A stretch of 64,000 bases of DNA, from NCBI RefSeq assembly GCF_937616625.2, contig NC_065574.1, positions 2,356,001 through 2,420,000 on the forward strand. The letters are read 5' to 3'. The notes below the pieces were generated by a model that saw only the letters and a list, made by a program, of their open reading frames with translations, did no database searches and was not told the DNA's origin. Below, in pieces: positions 35,608-49,037 of the stretch. Made by a program: the position numbers and the translations under genes. The stretch comes from Mercurialis annua. Taxonomy: Eukaryota > Streptophyta > Magnoliopsida > Malpighiales > Euphorbiaceae. Positions within the stretch are counted from its first letter, which is position 1; each line of letters begins with the position of its first letter.

Positions 35608-37645
35608 ATTAATTCGATCTTTCGGGACGAATTATGCGCGTCAATAGTAAGATTCTGTCGAGCGCGTGCACATACTGTTTGAACTATAGCTCGTTAGTTG
35701 TCCGATTTAGTTCTTTTTCTTTGATTAGGTTAGTATTTTAGCTTTGTGATGTATAGGAAATGATTTATACTACTATTTTCTGGATGGACATAATTGATAA
35801 ATGATCAATTTTTTTGTTTAATTTGAGAGCTTTTTGAGTCGGATACATTTGTTTTTCACCTTCAAATTTCATATTTCGTCACAGTTAAAGATAAACTAAT
35901 GTTTATAAAGGTAGATTTTATTTTCTAGTTAAAAAATGATGACTATTTTGTCTAAAAAGAATTATTTGGGAGATATTCTAGCAAGAGACAGCTGGAATAT
36001 AAATTATATTACTATCTTGTCGTAATAGATCAGAAATATGGTAATTTAGAATGACTCCAATAATATGGAAAAGTGAGTGAAAAGTAACTAACTTTTTTTT
36101 TCAGAATTAACATTCGATTACTAAAAATCTCATTTGTTAGATATTTCATAATTTAAAGACGGTTTGAGCCACGATCTCCAAATACATTTAAAGACGCCTT
36201 AACCAACTAGATTAAATCCACACGGGCAATCTAACGAGTACTTTAACAACCAACAAAATTCAATTTGCCCCAAACATTTAGCAAAAAAATCAAATAAAAT
36301 CAAGTTTGTAATTTTGGAGAAATACACTTTTATGTTACTAAATTTCTTTATATATAGAAATATTTATTTTTGAACCAACAAATTGACTTGATTAAATTTG
36401 ATATCATTTATACCAGTAATTAACTAAAACATCGTTTTAAGAAATTAATTAAAACATAGCAATTATAGTATAATTAATCTTGTTGATTCATTTAAATGAA
36501 ATGATTTTCATAGTATAAATTTGACCCTAGAGTAAACTAAATTTTATACAACACATGGGCCATGATGGTCTTAATATAAACTTTTCTATTTTTGTTGTTT
36601 TGTCTACGTATAATGCCAATTCATATATTGTGTACAGCTATGCCCTTCGTTTGGAAAGTTTTGATCATTTTGGCACTAAATTAACACAGTTGGGTCCAAA
36701 TTCTTTTGTTTTGCTTATAATAAAATTATGCAATTCAACTCAAAATTGAGCTGTTAGTACACTTGTAAAATTGAAACAGTCTATTAATGAAAAAATATCA
36801 CTACCCAATTTATAATTTAATCTAGCTTAAGAATCAATATCAGTTTTAGAATCAAACATACATTGGATGCCAATATTAATTGGGGCAACATACATATATT
36901 TGTCCTTTAGCTACATTCCATATTTCATCCTATTTAATATCACATTATGATTAAATAATTATCTTTTTAATTGAACATACCGAGTTTATGGATTTTAATT
37001 AGAATCTGCTTAACAAAATTAATTAAACTTTAAAATATAAAACCGAACCAATTGATTTATTTGGTTAATTCGGTGAAACTCATAAATATATAGAAAATCG
37101 TAATTATAAAAAATTAATTAATTTAGAGAATCAATTTTTTTTAATCATAACTTAAGTAAATTTTCTTATTAATTGAAATGAATTAACCAAATAAATTAAA
37201 AAATTAAAATATTCAATCAAAATAAATCAATTAAATCGATTAATTAATTTAGTTTAAAGATTGTTAGCTCCCCCCTACTCTCAATAGTTACATTTGAAAA
37301 ATAAATGTATTTTAATTATTTGATTAGATATTAACTTTTTATTTGTCAACTTCTAAACCAAGCAAGCATAGTCTAGATATATCGATATCCAACACTTAGA
37401 AATAAAACTGAAATTTCAAACTTTTACATATCTTATTTATAATCATTATTCACAATATTTTATCTATAATGTTTTTGTATCTAAATCCGGCTTATTTGAA
37501 ATTTAATTATTTTAATATTACAATATGTATATATGAATTTGGACACTTGAAATAAACAGAATAATTATTCAAAACATTGCATACGAAAAAATGTACAAAT
37601 GTACGATTCTATACGTTAAATGACATAAATTTTGTACAATATAAG
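35608..37645. other. ERF 3' flank and AT-rich intergenic region
   Basis: No gene recognised. Presumed ERF 3' UTR to about 35830; the rest has no element ends that I can define. Confidence 0.5.
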
Positions 37646-37654
37646 AAAACAAAA

Positions 37655-37990
37655 GGCTTAACCCATTTAGAGACCCCTGTACTTTACAACTTTTTTTCCA
37701 TAGGTCCTTATATTTTATTTTTGTATTATCTGGTCCTTTTACTTACCTATTTTCAATTTTCAGGTCCTTTTTGAGTTTTTTCCAGTCTCTCTACTTACAA
37801 TTGTTTTTTTTCCAGTCCCTATACTTACAATCTTTTTTTCCTCCAGTCACACAAAATGACAGGAAAAAACTCAAAAAGGACCTGAAAAATAACAATAAGT
37901 AAGTAGAGGGATCAGATAATACAAAAATGAAGTATAAGGACTTACGAAAAAAAAAGTGTAAAATACAAGGGCCTCTAAATGGATTTGGCC
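37655..37990. mobile_element. Mutator-like foldback MITE with 9-bp target duplication
   Basis: Left GGCTTAACCCATTTAGAGAC and right ...CTCTAAATGGATTTGGCC are inverted. Exact 9-bp flanks AAAACAAAA (37646-37654, 37991-37999). The arms carry repeats of a GGTCCTTNTA / CAGTCCCTATACTTACAA unit. Confidence 0.85.
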
Positions 37991-37999
37991 AAAACAAAA

Positions 38000-40291
38000 T
38001 TGCACATATTTGTACCGTTAGAAGTCGTTGTTGTCATGACATAGGCAGAATGTACCGTTACAAGGGAAAAAAATATTCTTTGACTTTGACATAAAGTATA
38101 AGTGAACATTATATGCGACAAGTTTAAGTTGGTTGAATTACAAACACATTTATTTATTGCATTTTTGAAATTAAATGATACACCGTTACATATCACGCTT
38201 AAGGTATATATATTCGACCACTAACTTTAAATTAAAAGAGAAAAGAAAAAAAATATCATGTGATTTGCAAGATAGTGGGCTTATTTTATCAATGATGATT
38301 TAATTAAACTTTACTTTTTACTATTTATTTTTGACAAAATATTTATATACATCCATAATTTTTAAATGTTTGTCAAATAAATTATAGTTTTAAAATTTTG
38401 TCATATTTATCATCATCTGACCTTTGTCAAATAAATCCATAATCAGTTTGTATTTAATATGGCACAATATTATACACATATATGTATAAATTACTTAGTA
38501 TTATATAGCGTATATAATATCATGTCACGTCAGCTCTACATCGGTTAAGGTATATTTGACCACTGGCGAAAAAATAATAGCATCTATGGCATGATTTTAA
38601 AATTAAATATGATATATTTGATAAATAATTAAAATTATTGGTAGATATGAAATTTTGTCTTTACGTTTCATAAGTATGTATTTTAATAAGTGATAAGAGA
38701 AAATATACCATATTATGATTTTTTAAAAGTTCAACATAAAAAAATCCAACCTACGTTCCAATCAAAGCTATAACACGTGTTTAAAATTGCGGATGATTTA
38801 CATAGTCGCACTTTAGAATATGGAGTTAAAGACCAATAAGCAAACCAAAAATTATTCAAATTTTTTTTGGATAAATAAAATTATTCAAAATTCTTAGCAA
38901 AAATGTATGTAATTTCTTTATATACCAATTTTTATTAATATAATTAAATTTCTTTTTCATATTCATCCTTTTCAATTAGTTTGACATTGAAATGCTTTCA
39001 AAGCAATATAACACTTGTAGATCGCTTAAATAAAAAATCAGTTACAATGTATTTAGAATCATTAATTTTTCTAGCACGCCCCTAAGTAATGTTTAAAATG
39101 ATTTTTAGGTCTTGTTTCGAAAGCGAATTAGAGGCCAGGCGGCAAGTAATCTTTTTTATATAACATTAACCAATTGTAGTAGTACCAATAATAGAGTCAA
39201 AAATTTAAACATAAAAAAAGATTCCAAATTTCTTGAATTGCTATTGTATGAATTGATAAAAGTATATTTATTTTGGTTGTTGATAAAATTCACGTGGCAA
39301 ATAAATATTAGGCCACGTAAAACTATGAAACCCAATGTGTTATTTTAAACCCATCTTGATTTTCATATGAATTCTTAATTTAAACTTCTTGGTGGCATCC
39401 TATCATAAAAATCCTTCATTAGTTATATTAACCAAAGTAGTTAAACAAAGTTGCAATTGCAAATATTTTAAATAAATTAACATAAGAAAAAATTAAAAGA
39501 ATATAAAAAATAAAGGCTTAAATTTATCATATCATATAAATTTGACATTTGTATTTGAACGGATCCTTTTAAATCATGTTATATTTAGCTAGCTAGCTTG
39601 AGGACCTAAATCATAAATCCAAATAATTAGAGACAATGGACTTATATCCACAAGTTTATTCGCCAAATAACTATTATTTTTAAATTTTATTGTTTTTTTT
39701 TTTGATAATTGGGGGAGGGGGAGCGCTCGTTGGTTAAATTTTATTGTTAGATCCATCATTTTTATTAACCTTGTCAAATATATCCATGTCTAATTTAGAC
39801 CTGACGTGGACACAATGCAATACGCGAGCATTATATGAGATGTCGGTATATTTGACAAAGACCATACAAATTGATAAACTAAATTGATAATATTTTCAAA
39901 TTGTATATTTAACAAACGAGCTATAATTATTGGTAGACAAATTTTATTTTGCAACTAACTAATGCACATTTTCTAGATTACAAATAATGGCACACCCTCA
40001 ACCAGAGCAGAAAAGCTTGAGTTTGTTCGACCAAAAATGTCAAAATCAAGAACACAATCCTTGCATTATTGGTTTTACTCTGGGAGACAATTGAAAACTA
40101 TAGAGCATTTAACTTTGAAAATGACATTTTCCTTTGAGACAATGAAAATGACATTTTACTCCTGTTACATAAATTATTTTTACAGTTTTTTGTTTATAAT
40201 TTTTCATCTTCATAATTATTTAATATTTTTATACTATAGAGATCAAGTACTTTCATATCCAATATATCCTAATTAAAATAATTTTTTCTTA
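38000..40291. other. AT-rich intergenic region
   Basis: No supported gene. 39702-39728 (T-run then gggggagggggagcgctcg) resembles a segment near 19390 and may be a short SINE-like fragment. Confidence 0.4.
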
Positions 40292-40300
40292 TATTTATCA

Positions 40301-40654
40301 GGCTTAATTACTAAAAATACCTCAATGTTTTCAATTTTTTTCACTAAAACTCCAACCTTTCAAACATATTACTAATTTTGACGAAATTTCAAAAAAATAC
40401 GGAAGTTTTTTTATTTATGGTGCAACTTTATTCCTTTTCAATAAATAGTTAATTATCACAATTAGGTTGTAATTGATGAGATTAAAGAATGTGATCATAA
40501 ATAAAAAAATATAAAAATGATTGACCTTTAAAAAAAAATTGGCTACAACTAAAATATAAATATCAAAATTAGATCAAAATTGATATTTTCAAAAGGTTAT
40601 AATTTAAGTGAAAAAGGATTTAAAAAAGTTGAGATATTTATAAGTGATTAAGCT
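40301..40654. mobile_element. Mutator-like foldback MITE, near-perfect 9-bp target duplication
   Basis: Left GGCTTAATTACTAAAAATAC pairs with right ...TATAAGTGATTAAGCT. Flanks TATTTATCA and TATTTATTA differ at one base. The arms are more diverged than in the other copies, so it is probably older. Confidence 0.7.
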
Positions 40655-41424
40655 TATTTATTATAAAAATACTAAAAAATTACTAGTAATTATCGGAAAA
40701 AACATTCACTTTAATTATCAATAAGTAATATTATATAATTCACCTATTTTAACTCATATTCTTGTACCACCTGACGTGATAATTAAAGACTGAATGTATT
40801 ATTATTTTTTTAAAAATATAGTATACTTTTGAAAGATAATTGAACAAATGAAATATTACGAAAGAGTTATAAAAGATGGATTAAATAAATGGGATATAAA
40901 GCATTTTTCATTACCAATGGTGCTGTATATATATCTTTATCAATTATAATAGATCCATTCAATTATTGCATTACCTTTTTTTTCTCGATTCTATCACTCT
41001 TTTAATTCCTTTTAAATGATAAAATTAGTATATAATATATTTGTTGATGATTTTTTCATAAATTATTATTATTGTCATTGTACTAGTGGTACCACAGAGT
41101 TAAGAACATTAAGAAGCCTCTAAGGCCATCATTGACTAGCAAAATGATCATGTAATTATAACGTTCATTTTAACAACTAGTGACATGATTACATGTTAAT
41201 GTATATATTAATTTCAAGAGTAATTAGCATGATTGACAAAAAGAATACTGTCCACCTCACAGTTAATTAGTTAACAGAATTATCAATGTCACCGTTAATT
41301 AATTAAAAGAATTGTCAATGTCTCATCACCTCACAGTTAATTAGTTAACAGAATTATCAATGTCACCGTTAATTAATTAAAAGAATTGTCAATGTCTCAA
41401 GTTCAAACCGGAAAATAGATACTA

Positions 41425-41706
41425 CCTCCGGTCCATGATATTTATCGCCTTTGTAAATTTTTTTTTTCGGCGATAAAATTTGTCACTTTAAAATATTAAA
41501 AGAGCATTAATTTATAGTGTTTTATATTTACCTCCTATTAATTCATTAAAAGAATATAATATATAATTAAAATAATATTCATAAACGTAAACAAGCTCCA
41601 ATATAAGATTAACTTAATAAAAGTATTTATAAATTCGAACATATTAATTATTTTCTTAATTCTTGTGTTAAAGCCAAATCTGACAAATATTATGGACCGG
41701 ATGAAG
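41425..41706. mobile_element. Mariner/Stowaway-type MITE
   Basis: Left CCTCCGGTCCATGATATTT, right ...ATATTATGGACCGGATGAAG, inverted, with TA on both sides (41423-41424, 41707-41708). Just upstream lies a direct duplication of CACAGTTAATTAGTTAACAG (about 41259-41398, two copies). Confidence 0.8.
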
Positions 41707-43074
41707 TAGTAATTTGGTGAAACCATAAAAATGGTCTAAAAAGGGCCAACAAGTTTAAAAAATATATTCTTAAAAATCATTTTCACTCAATATTAAAAAA
41801 TTCTCACTCATCGCCCAAAAACACTTACTTTGTCCACTTTGTATAAAAAAAATATCAATATTTTTAAGCTTATATAGTATCTTTTAAACTTAAGTGATTT
41901 TTTTCAGTAATTTTATGGTTAAACTTAATTATTTTTAATAAGGAACTTCTATAGAAATCAATTTTATTACCATGAAGAATGATGAAATTAAAAAATAAAG
42001 TTAAAAAAATGGTGACTGGATAGAGGGTGAAATAAAATAATTGATTAAACAACTGAAAAAATAATTAAAAAATAATCAATAAAACAATTTTGCTCATGTA
42101 AAGTATTTTGTGTCATGAGGATCCAACTTGGTGTAATTAAATTTAGAAGTTACATTTTTTCTTTAAAATTGACTTTTTAAAATTAAGGCAGTTTCCATGA
42201 GATGTAATTAAAAAAATTACATGTTTTTGGGTTTATAAGTTCTGAGATCACCCACTTTCTGACAATTTGCAATTTTTACATAAACAATCTCCCACTATTT
42301 CATCTCTCGCACTTTTTTAACATTTTAAGGTATAAACCTAACCAAATTAAAAAACTGTAATCTTTATTTTTTGAAAGTTAGAAGTTACCTCGTGATTTTT
42401 ATATAAACTAAAGTCAGAAAGAGACACAAATGACAAAGAAAGATAGCCTAAACTTGTTAGTTAATATAGAAAATCAAAGAAATATATAATCCTCGTGTTA
42501 ACTAGATCTCATAAATTAATTCACATGCATTTGATATTTCTTTTTGTATATTAAGAAAGCCTAAAAGAATCAAAAAAATATTTTTGAATTATATACTTTC
42601 ACAATAAAGGCGATCTTAATCTATATTATATAAGATGAAAAAAAATTTAAACTCGAGAATTATAATGTATCTGCTAAAATGACCAATCAGACTAACAAAA
42701 TTCACATTTCCTATTGCTATTTTATAATATTAATGATTAAGTCAAAAATCCAAAAGTTTTAGGTATGGGAAATTGTCATCAATTGTATAGGAATTCATAA
42801 GGAATAAAGATTTATGGATGATCAAGGTCAAAATAAGCGGGTTTAAGAATTATTTATTAAGAAATTATTTGAATTTTTAGGTCTTTATGTATTTTTTCGA
42901 AAGAAACATAAATTTAGCAATTAAAATGAGCTTTATTTTTCATAATTTCATCCTTTGATTATGACAATTAATATGGTTAAACTGAAGGAGGAGATTATAG
43001 TGAGTTTGATCAAAAGTTATTTTTTTTTATAATTTTCAAATATAAAGGAACTTGGTTAATTTGATCTATAAGGG

Positions 43075-43532
43075 CTAAGAAGCACGGAAACTCCTATGAA
43101 GTTGTGTGTCCCATTTCGAAAATATTTTGGAAACCATAAACTCTCGGAAACTCATAAGGAAATGTTTTGGACCGTTTCCATAAATAAAAAAAGTTATATA
43201 GTTATAAAAAAACCTAAAAAGTTCTCAACCAATAATTATTTTAAATCATTTACCCATAATTTTTATTGTCTATTTTATCTACAATCAAATTTATCTTTTT
43301 ATTTTTATTTAATTTAATTATATTTGGTTTATTTTATAAATTGGCATCAATGTATAAATATAATTTAATATATATATAATATTTTATAATTTCTAATATT
43401 ATAAATATATCCCTATATTTTTTATTATTTACACGTTTCCCCACGTTTTGTCCTTTATTTTAAAAAATTGCCGTTTTTCCGTGTCTGTTTCGTGTCGTTT
43501 CCGGTTCCCGTTTCTATTTCCGTGCTACCTAG
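43075..43532. mobile_element. hAT-like MITE (GCACGGAAAC ends)
   Basis: Ends CTAAGAAGCACGGAAAC and ...TTTCCGTGCTACCTAG are inverted. Flanking 8-mers TATAAGGG and CTTAAGGG match at six of eight positions. Same family as 55025-55478. Inside are several TTTCCGTNTC words and a non-coding AT-rich middle. Confidence 0.7.
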
Positions 43533-43540
43533 CTTAAGGG

Positions 43541-46225
43541 TTTTTACTAAATATTCCTTTTTTTATTGTCTTTCATTTTAAAACTTAAAACAACTAATTA
43601 GAAACAATAAATACAGCCAATAACATTTTGTTGTTACATTTATAATCTGACCACCACACCAATAATTTCCAAGTTGTAAAGGGTCAATATCTTGAGATGC
43701 AAATAAAGAAAGTGAGATTTTTGTTATTTTAAAAAATTGAAAAAAAGCACAAGACAAAGACCGAAAAATTAAAAATACAAGAGTGATTGAGAAGGTCTTT
43801 TGTGAAAAAGTTTGTGGGTTCCTATATAAATAGACAGAATAAAACATTCATTTATAAGGGAAAGTGACTAGGCAACTGTTAAAATTCTTCAAAAATATTT
43901 AAGCATCATTTTGTTTTTGTATTTTTATTGTCTTTTCCTCCCACTAATTTGGATCAAGAACCCTAAACCTTCGGTTGAAAAGGAAATTTATATTTTTTTT
44001 CTAGGCAAATGGGATCTCTTTCAATTTCTACAAGTTACTTGTTAGAGCAAGAAACATGCATATGCATGCTTTGTTTAATTAACTTAGCTTTGTTTAAGTT
44101 AGTTAACTATTGACTTGCCATTCATTTTAAAAGACAAAATTATATTAGTGGTGTCTAAACTTTTATAAATCTATATATAAACGTCTGTAATTTTTTTAAT
44201 TAGTGTTTCACTCTTTAAAAAGTGCATTAAAAAAACATATTAGAAAAATATATCATTTATACATCATTTTGTTTTGCTAACATGATAATGAAATTTAAGA
44301 AAATTTGACACTTATTTTTATCTTTTCAGCATAATGGTAACCAAAAAAACAATTCTAAATACATGTTTGATATATTTTTAAAAAATAAAATATTGGTAAA
44401 AATAAAAATAAAAGTTCAGGCACTAAAATAATATATTAGGAAAAGTTAAAAAGCTATCTAATTTTTTTTTGAAAAAACAAAAACAAAAACAAAGAAAGGC
44501 AAAGGAATTGGTCCATTAATTAGTGATGCATTTTCAAGGTGGTTGGAATGATTTGATGGTACTAAGTTGATTGAACAAAAGCAATGAGCCCCATCTCTTT
44601 TAAGGGCATTGTCTTGTATTGAATTTCTACACCCTTCAAGTTAAGGACATGGGCTTAATGGCATAGTTGCATGGAGCAAGATTTTTTTTCTCATGTGGTA
44701 GACCAAACCAGATAAGTAAGGTGGCAAAAATGATGATGATGCTAGTGGGTCTTAGTTGTGCTTGTGCATGAAAAATATGAGGTTTAAATATGTGCCATTT
44801 TTGTTGCAAAATCTGTCCATTCTCTTATATAATTGACCCTCTAAACCTACTACATGGACCCAAATAGGTATTATAGCACATGGTTACATATTTCTCAACT
44901 ATTTCTTTGTTGGTTTACAGAAATTTTACCCATAAGTTAGGAAGTACTATACATGTATATGACACTACCATTGTGTCATGCTATTGGGTGGTGGTTGGGC
45001 ATCTGATCCGCCAATTGATTTATATTATTCGATGTCCCGCTGTTATCATTATACTAAAATGCGAGAGATGAAAAAACGGTTGATTACTGAAAAGGAAATT
45101 ATGAAGTAATTTACGATAAAATAATGTTAAAGGAAATAGAAAAACAATCGATGATAGTCAAATAAATAGCTACCTACACTACCTCTTAGCTCCACCGTTA
45201 GTTATATCATTGAACGGTGGGTAAATGAAGAGAGAGAGACATGATAAAACGATTAAAAATAATTATTAAAAGAAGTAGAATGGCAATTAGAAAAATAAAT
45301 AATGACTGCCATTGTCGGATCATCCATCTTTTATATCTATATATCTGAATTTCAACTTTAAATATATACAATAATGGAACTAAAAAATGACGAGAAAGGT
45401 AAGAAAGAAAGAAAATGATAGATGATTGAAGAGAGCGATAAAATAAAATAAATAAATAATATTAAAAATAAATAGAAGAACAGTAAGAAACAACTGGTAA
45501 CCTGCCCTAATTATATCTATGTATGTTTATAGCTTATATTCAAAATGGTGCAAAATCTTATTATTGATTATTATGTAGATTATACCCACCTATTGATAGG
45601 AATTTTGTGAAAGAAATTAAAATGAATATGAACATCCTGTAATTGCAATACCATCACTAGGGTTTGTCTAACCTATAGAAAAGAAGTACATCATATCTTA
45701 CTGCCTTGCTGGCTCTGGTCCATATAAAAACTTTGTACTAAAATCTAATGGAATAGAGCTGATTTGGTGGTTATCATTAATTAATCAATTTGATATTTTG
45801 AGGCCCTATTCTATTTTATAGAGATCAACTTCTTGTTGCCCTAATAAATGCTTCATTGCCTTCCCATAAAGCCTTGTTTTCTGCCTTTTTACCATTTTTA
45901 TTTTTCTGTATATCTAAGTCTAATAACTACTACTTTTCACAAAAAGAAAAAGACTATTAGAGAGATTATAAATTGATGATGCAATCCTTTGTTTCATATA
46001 AAATTCCCTTAGTCAGCTTCAAAAATTAAAAAAATCCTTATCATAAACAAATAAAATATTAAGACGTTTTCTTAAGAAAGCTAGAAAGTAAAATATTTTT
46101 AAAATTATTAGAAATAATTATTATATATCCCGTCACTTTAGGTTCGAAAATACGATTATATTAATATTAGATTAAATTTAATATTTCTTTCTTTAATTTT
46201 TAAAATTACTATTTTTATTTGTCTT
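43541..46225. other. AT-rich intergenic region
   Basis: No supported gene or element boundary. Short open frames here lack protein-like composition. Confidence 0.45.
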
Positions 46226-46264
46226 TATTAGAAATATTGGCGGAAGTAATTGATTTTATATAGA

Positions 46265-46830
46265 CTAATTTCGCATTACGTGCTATGCACGCAGCTCGTA
46301 ACATAACTCGTCAATGAACATATTAGAAAATTTATTATAATTATATCAATTTTTTATTTATAATTAATATTAAATTAGTTAAGAATTTTTATAAAAGTAA
46401 ATATAATATATTCAGTTATTAAATTTTTTTCCATACTGAATTTATTCTTCTTTTGGTTTTATAATAACCAAAATTAAATAATTAACTTAATTTTATTAAT
46501 AATATTTTTAAAAATAATAAAATAGAAATTTAAATAATAATATATTGACCAAATACAGTATTTTAATTTTATAGTTCAATCAAACTAAAAGATAGGTATT
46601 CCTACTAATTTGGAGACAATTTAGTTATTTTTTACATACTAAAAACTAAATGGGAGATAATTTAGCTACCTATTCTAATTAGGACTTTAATTATAATAAT
46701 AATTAATTAAATAACTAATTAGTTAATGACTATAAAATCTTTATTTACTAGTAAACTGAAAAGGATTATTCAGTAAATTTGCATGCCCCCCATCCGTACT
46801 TTTATATATATTATAGATAGATATAGATGA
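46265..46830 (-). mobile_element. Small Helitron inserted in the TRIM 3' LTR
   Basis: On the minus strand it starts TCATCTATATCTATC and ends with a hairpin GCGTGCATAGCACG followed by TAATGCGAAATTAG, a decayed form of the usual CTAG end. Removing it restores an alignment between the two TRIM LTRs (ATTTTATATAGA joined to TAATGTGACAGCC). AT-rich, non-coding. Confidence 0.75.
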
Positions 46831-47250
46831 TAATGTGACAGCCTACATGCATATAAAATGTGTTTAGATTCAATCATAACCTAATAACTAAAACTAATTA
46901 ATAGATGTTGAACCTTCACATTTATATTTGCATTCCTTAACATATAGGATTATCTTTAACACTCCCTCTTAAGTGCAATCGGAACTAGACATCCGGTTAT
47001 CACTTAAAATTGACTCTCCCTGATATTGAAACTTTGATTTAACACACAATGAATACACCAGACTGGGCCGCTAGAAATGAATATCCAAACGGACAATCGG
47101 AAAATTAAGACTCACGCCAGACTCACTTAAGTTTTGGTTTAATATATGCAGCGCCAATATCGGACCGGGCCGCTGGGATTAAACATCCATACGGACAACC
47201 GATAAAATTAGAAATCCGGATCAGATCCGCTCTGATACCATATTAAAAAT

Positions 47251-47350
47251 ATTGGCAGGAGTAATTGATTTTATATAAGTGAGAGTGTAACAACTCACAT
47301 ATTGGCAGGAGTAATTGATTTTATATAAGTGAGAGTGTAACAACTCACAT
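47251..47350. repeat. Perfect 50-bp tandem duplication
   Basis: 47251-47300 and 47301-47350 are identical, each starting ATTGGCAGGAGTAATTGATT. Confidence 0.97.
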
Positions 47351-47679
47351 AAAAAAAATGTTTTAGTTTCAACCATTACCTAATAACTAGAACTAGTTAA
47401 TAGGTGGTTAAACTTTCACACTTATAAATTTATTTATATTTGCATTCTTAATATTGTGGGATTATTTTTAACATACTTTTAGATATTAATATATCAATTT
47501 TATGGAAATTAAATATCACATAAAATAATGAGATTTGAAAGTTTAGTAAAAGAAAGCAATTTTGCTACAATATCAGAGGATAATAGTTATTCTTTTATCA
47601 AATTTTATCAGAAGAAAGTTAAAAGTGGTTGTTCTATTAGAAAGATATAAAGTGGTTTAGCTTTCTGTTTAAACAAATA

Positions 47680-47752
47680 GCGCCCATGGCCTAATGGATA
47701 AGGCGCTTGACTTCTAATCAAGCGATTGTGGGTTCGAGTCCCACTGGGCGTG
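47680..47752 (+). tRNA. trnR-UCU: tRNA-Arg (anticodon TCT)
   Basis: 73 nt. The acceptor stem GCGCCCA pairs with TGGGCGT (one G-U), discriminator G. D arm with CCTAATGGATAAGG, anticodon arm TTGACTTCTAATCAA with TCT at the anticodon, T arm GTGGGTTCGAGTCCCAC. No intron. A CAA trinucleotide upstream and T-runs just downstream fit Pol III transcription. The cloverleaf is intact, so it is probably functional. Confidence 0.96.
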
Positions 47753-47756
47753 CTTT

Positions 47757-47770
47757 CGTTTTTGTTTTTT
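47757..47770 (+). terminator. Pol III T-run terminator of tRNA-Arg
   Basis: Runs of five and six T residues begin a few bases after the tRNA. Confidence 0.65.
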
Positions 47771-48778
47771 AAATATTTTTTTCTATATTAAACTCACCTT
47801 CATTCAGTCTAATTACGTGGTTAAATCTGAACCGAGGAATTTGATAAATGAAAATAGGAAATAATGAAAAAACGTGGGATGTTTTAGTGCACCAATTGAA
47901 TAGTACATGTGGCCAATTTCTTTATAAGTCAATTCCTACAAAATATCATTGAGGACACTGACATTAATAAGACAATATAGCATGTCTTCTTCTTATAAAT
48001 TTATTTTATTATTATGAAAATGAAAAGCGCAAAAAATATTCAAGTATTAATTATATATTCAAATGCACAAAATATTACCTATTTTCATATATTTTTGGTA
48101 TTTAATATAAGCTTTTAATTTTGGCATATAAATATATGAACTTTTAAAATTTTACAATAAATGACAACCGACACCCAGTATTTCAAAATCCAGACCGGAC
48201 CGGTATCATTTATTATAAAATTAGAAATTTTATGTTAAATATGCTAAAATTAAAAATTTATATTAAATACCAAAAACATGTGAAAATTGATGATTTTTTA
48301 TGCATTTAAGCCTAAAACTAAAGGTAACACTAAAATCTTACCAATAAACTATACTAAAATTTACTTAACATCATGGTAGAAATGTAGAACAAAGGATCAC
48401 TTTACCCCCTGAACTTAGCACAAAGTATCAAAAACATCCAAATTAGCAAAACGGGATCACTTTTACCCTGAACTTGTAAAAAATGGTACAAAACCCCCCC
48501 TCCCCACTCTCACCAAAGAGAGTGAGATACACTCTCCGGTTTTGATGGTGGTTTCGGTTTTCTAAGGTGGTTTTTGATAAAAAAAATAGTCCTAATTGTT
48601 TTTAAACATTTTAAATTAATACCTAATAATTAAAAAAAATAAAAATTAATCCTTTTAATTTAAAACTTTATATCACAAATTAACCCAGAAATTTCATTAC
48701 ATACAACAAATTAACTCTAAAATTTATATTTTTAACAAAAATAAATTAATTTTTTTTAATTTTTTATAAAAAAAAAAC

Positions 48779-49037
48779 AGACCCGGGGTCTGTTCTTCTT
48801 CCTCAAGAACAGACCCCATGGATCTGTTCTTGAGGAAGAACAGATCCAGGTCTGTTCTTGGAAGAACAAACCTGGATCTGTTCTTCCCAGAACAGACCCT
48901 GGGTCTGTTCTGAAGAACAGACGCCGGCGTCTGTTCTTCAAAGAACAGACTCCGGCGGTCTGTTCTTTGAAGAACAGACCCACGTCTGTTCTTTGAAGAA
49001 CAGACTCCGGCGGTCTGTTCTTCAAAGAACAGACGCC
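48779..49037. repeat. Alternating inverted/direct array of GTCTGTTCT and AGAACAGAC
   Basis: About nine GTCTGTTCT-type and nine AGAACAGAC-type copies alternate. Each orientation recurs about every 25-33 bp, so neighbouring copies can form successive hairpins. Linkers include CCGGCG and CCTGG palindromes. It lies at the middle of the larger foldback. Confidence 0.93.

Larger units (their letters stand above)
46226..47473 (-). mobile_element. Miniature LTR retrotransposon (TRIM-like), 3' LTR split by a Helitron
   Basis: 3' LTR: 46226-46264 plus 46831-46961. Internal region: 46962-47240. 5' LTR: 47241-47473. On the minus strand each LTR starts TGTTAAA. A purine tract (ACTTAAGAGGGAG) abuts the 3' LTR and a primer-binding site TGGTATCAGAGCGG abuts the 5' LTR at 47227-47240. 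The internal 279 bp has no coding capacity and contains an imperfect direct repeat around GGGCCGCT. The 5' LTR carries a perfect 50-bp tandem duplication (47251-47350). No clear target duplication. Confidence 0.85.

Noticed and set aside
42619..42650. TCTATATTATATAAGATGAAAA as a Helitron 5' end
   Set aside because: No matching hairpin plus CTAG end was found downstream.
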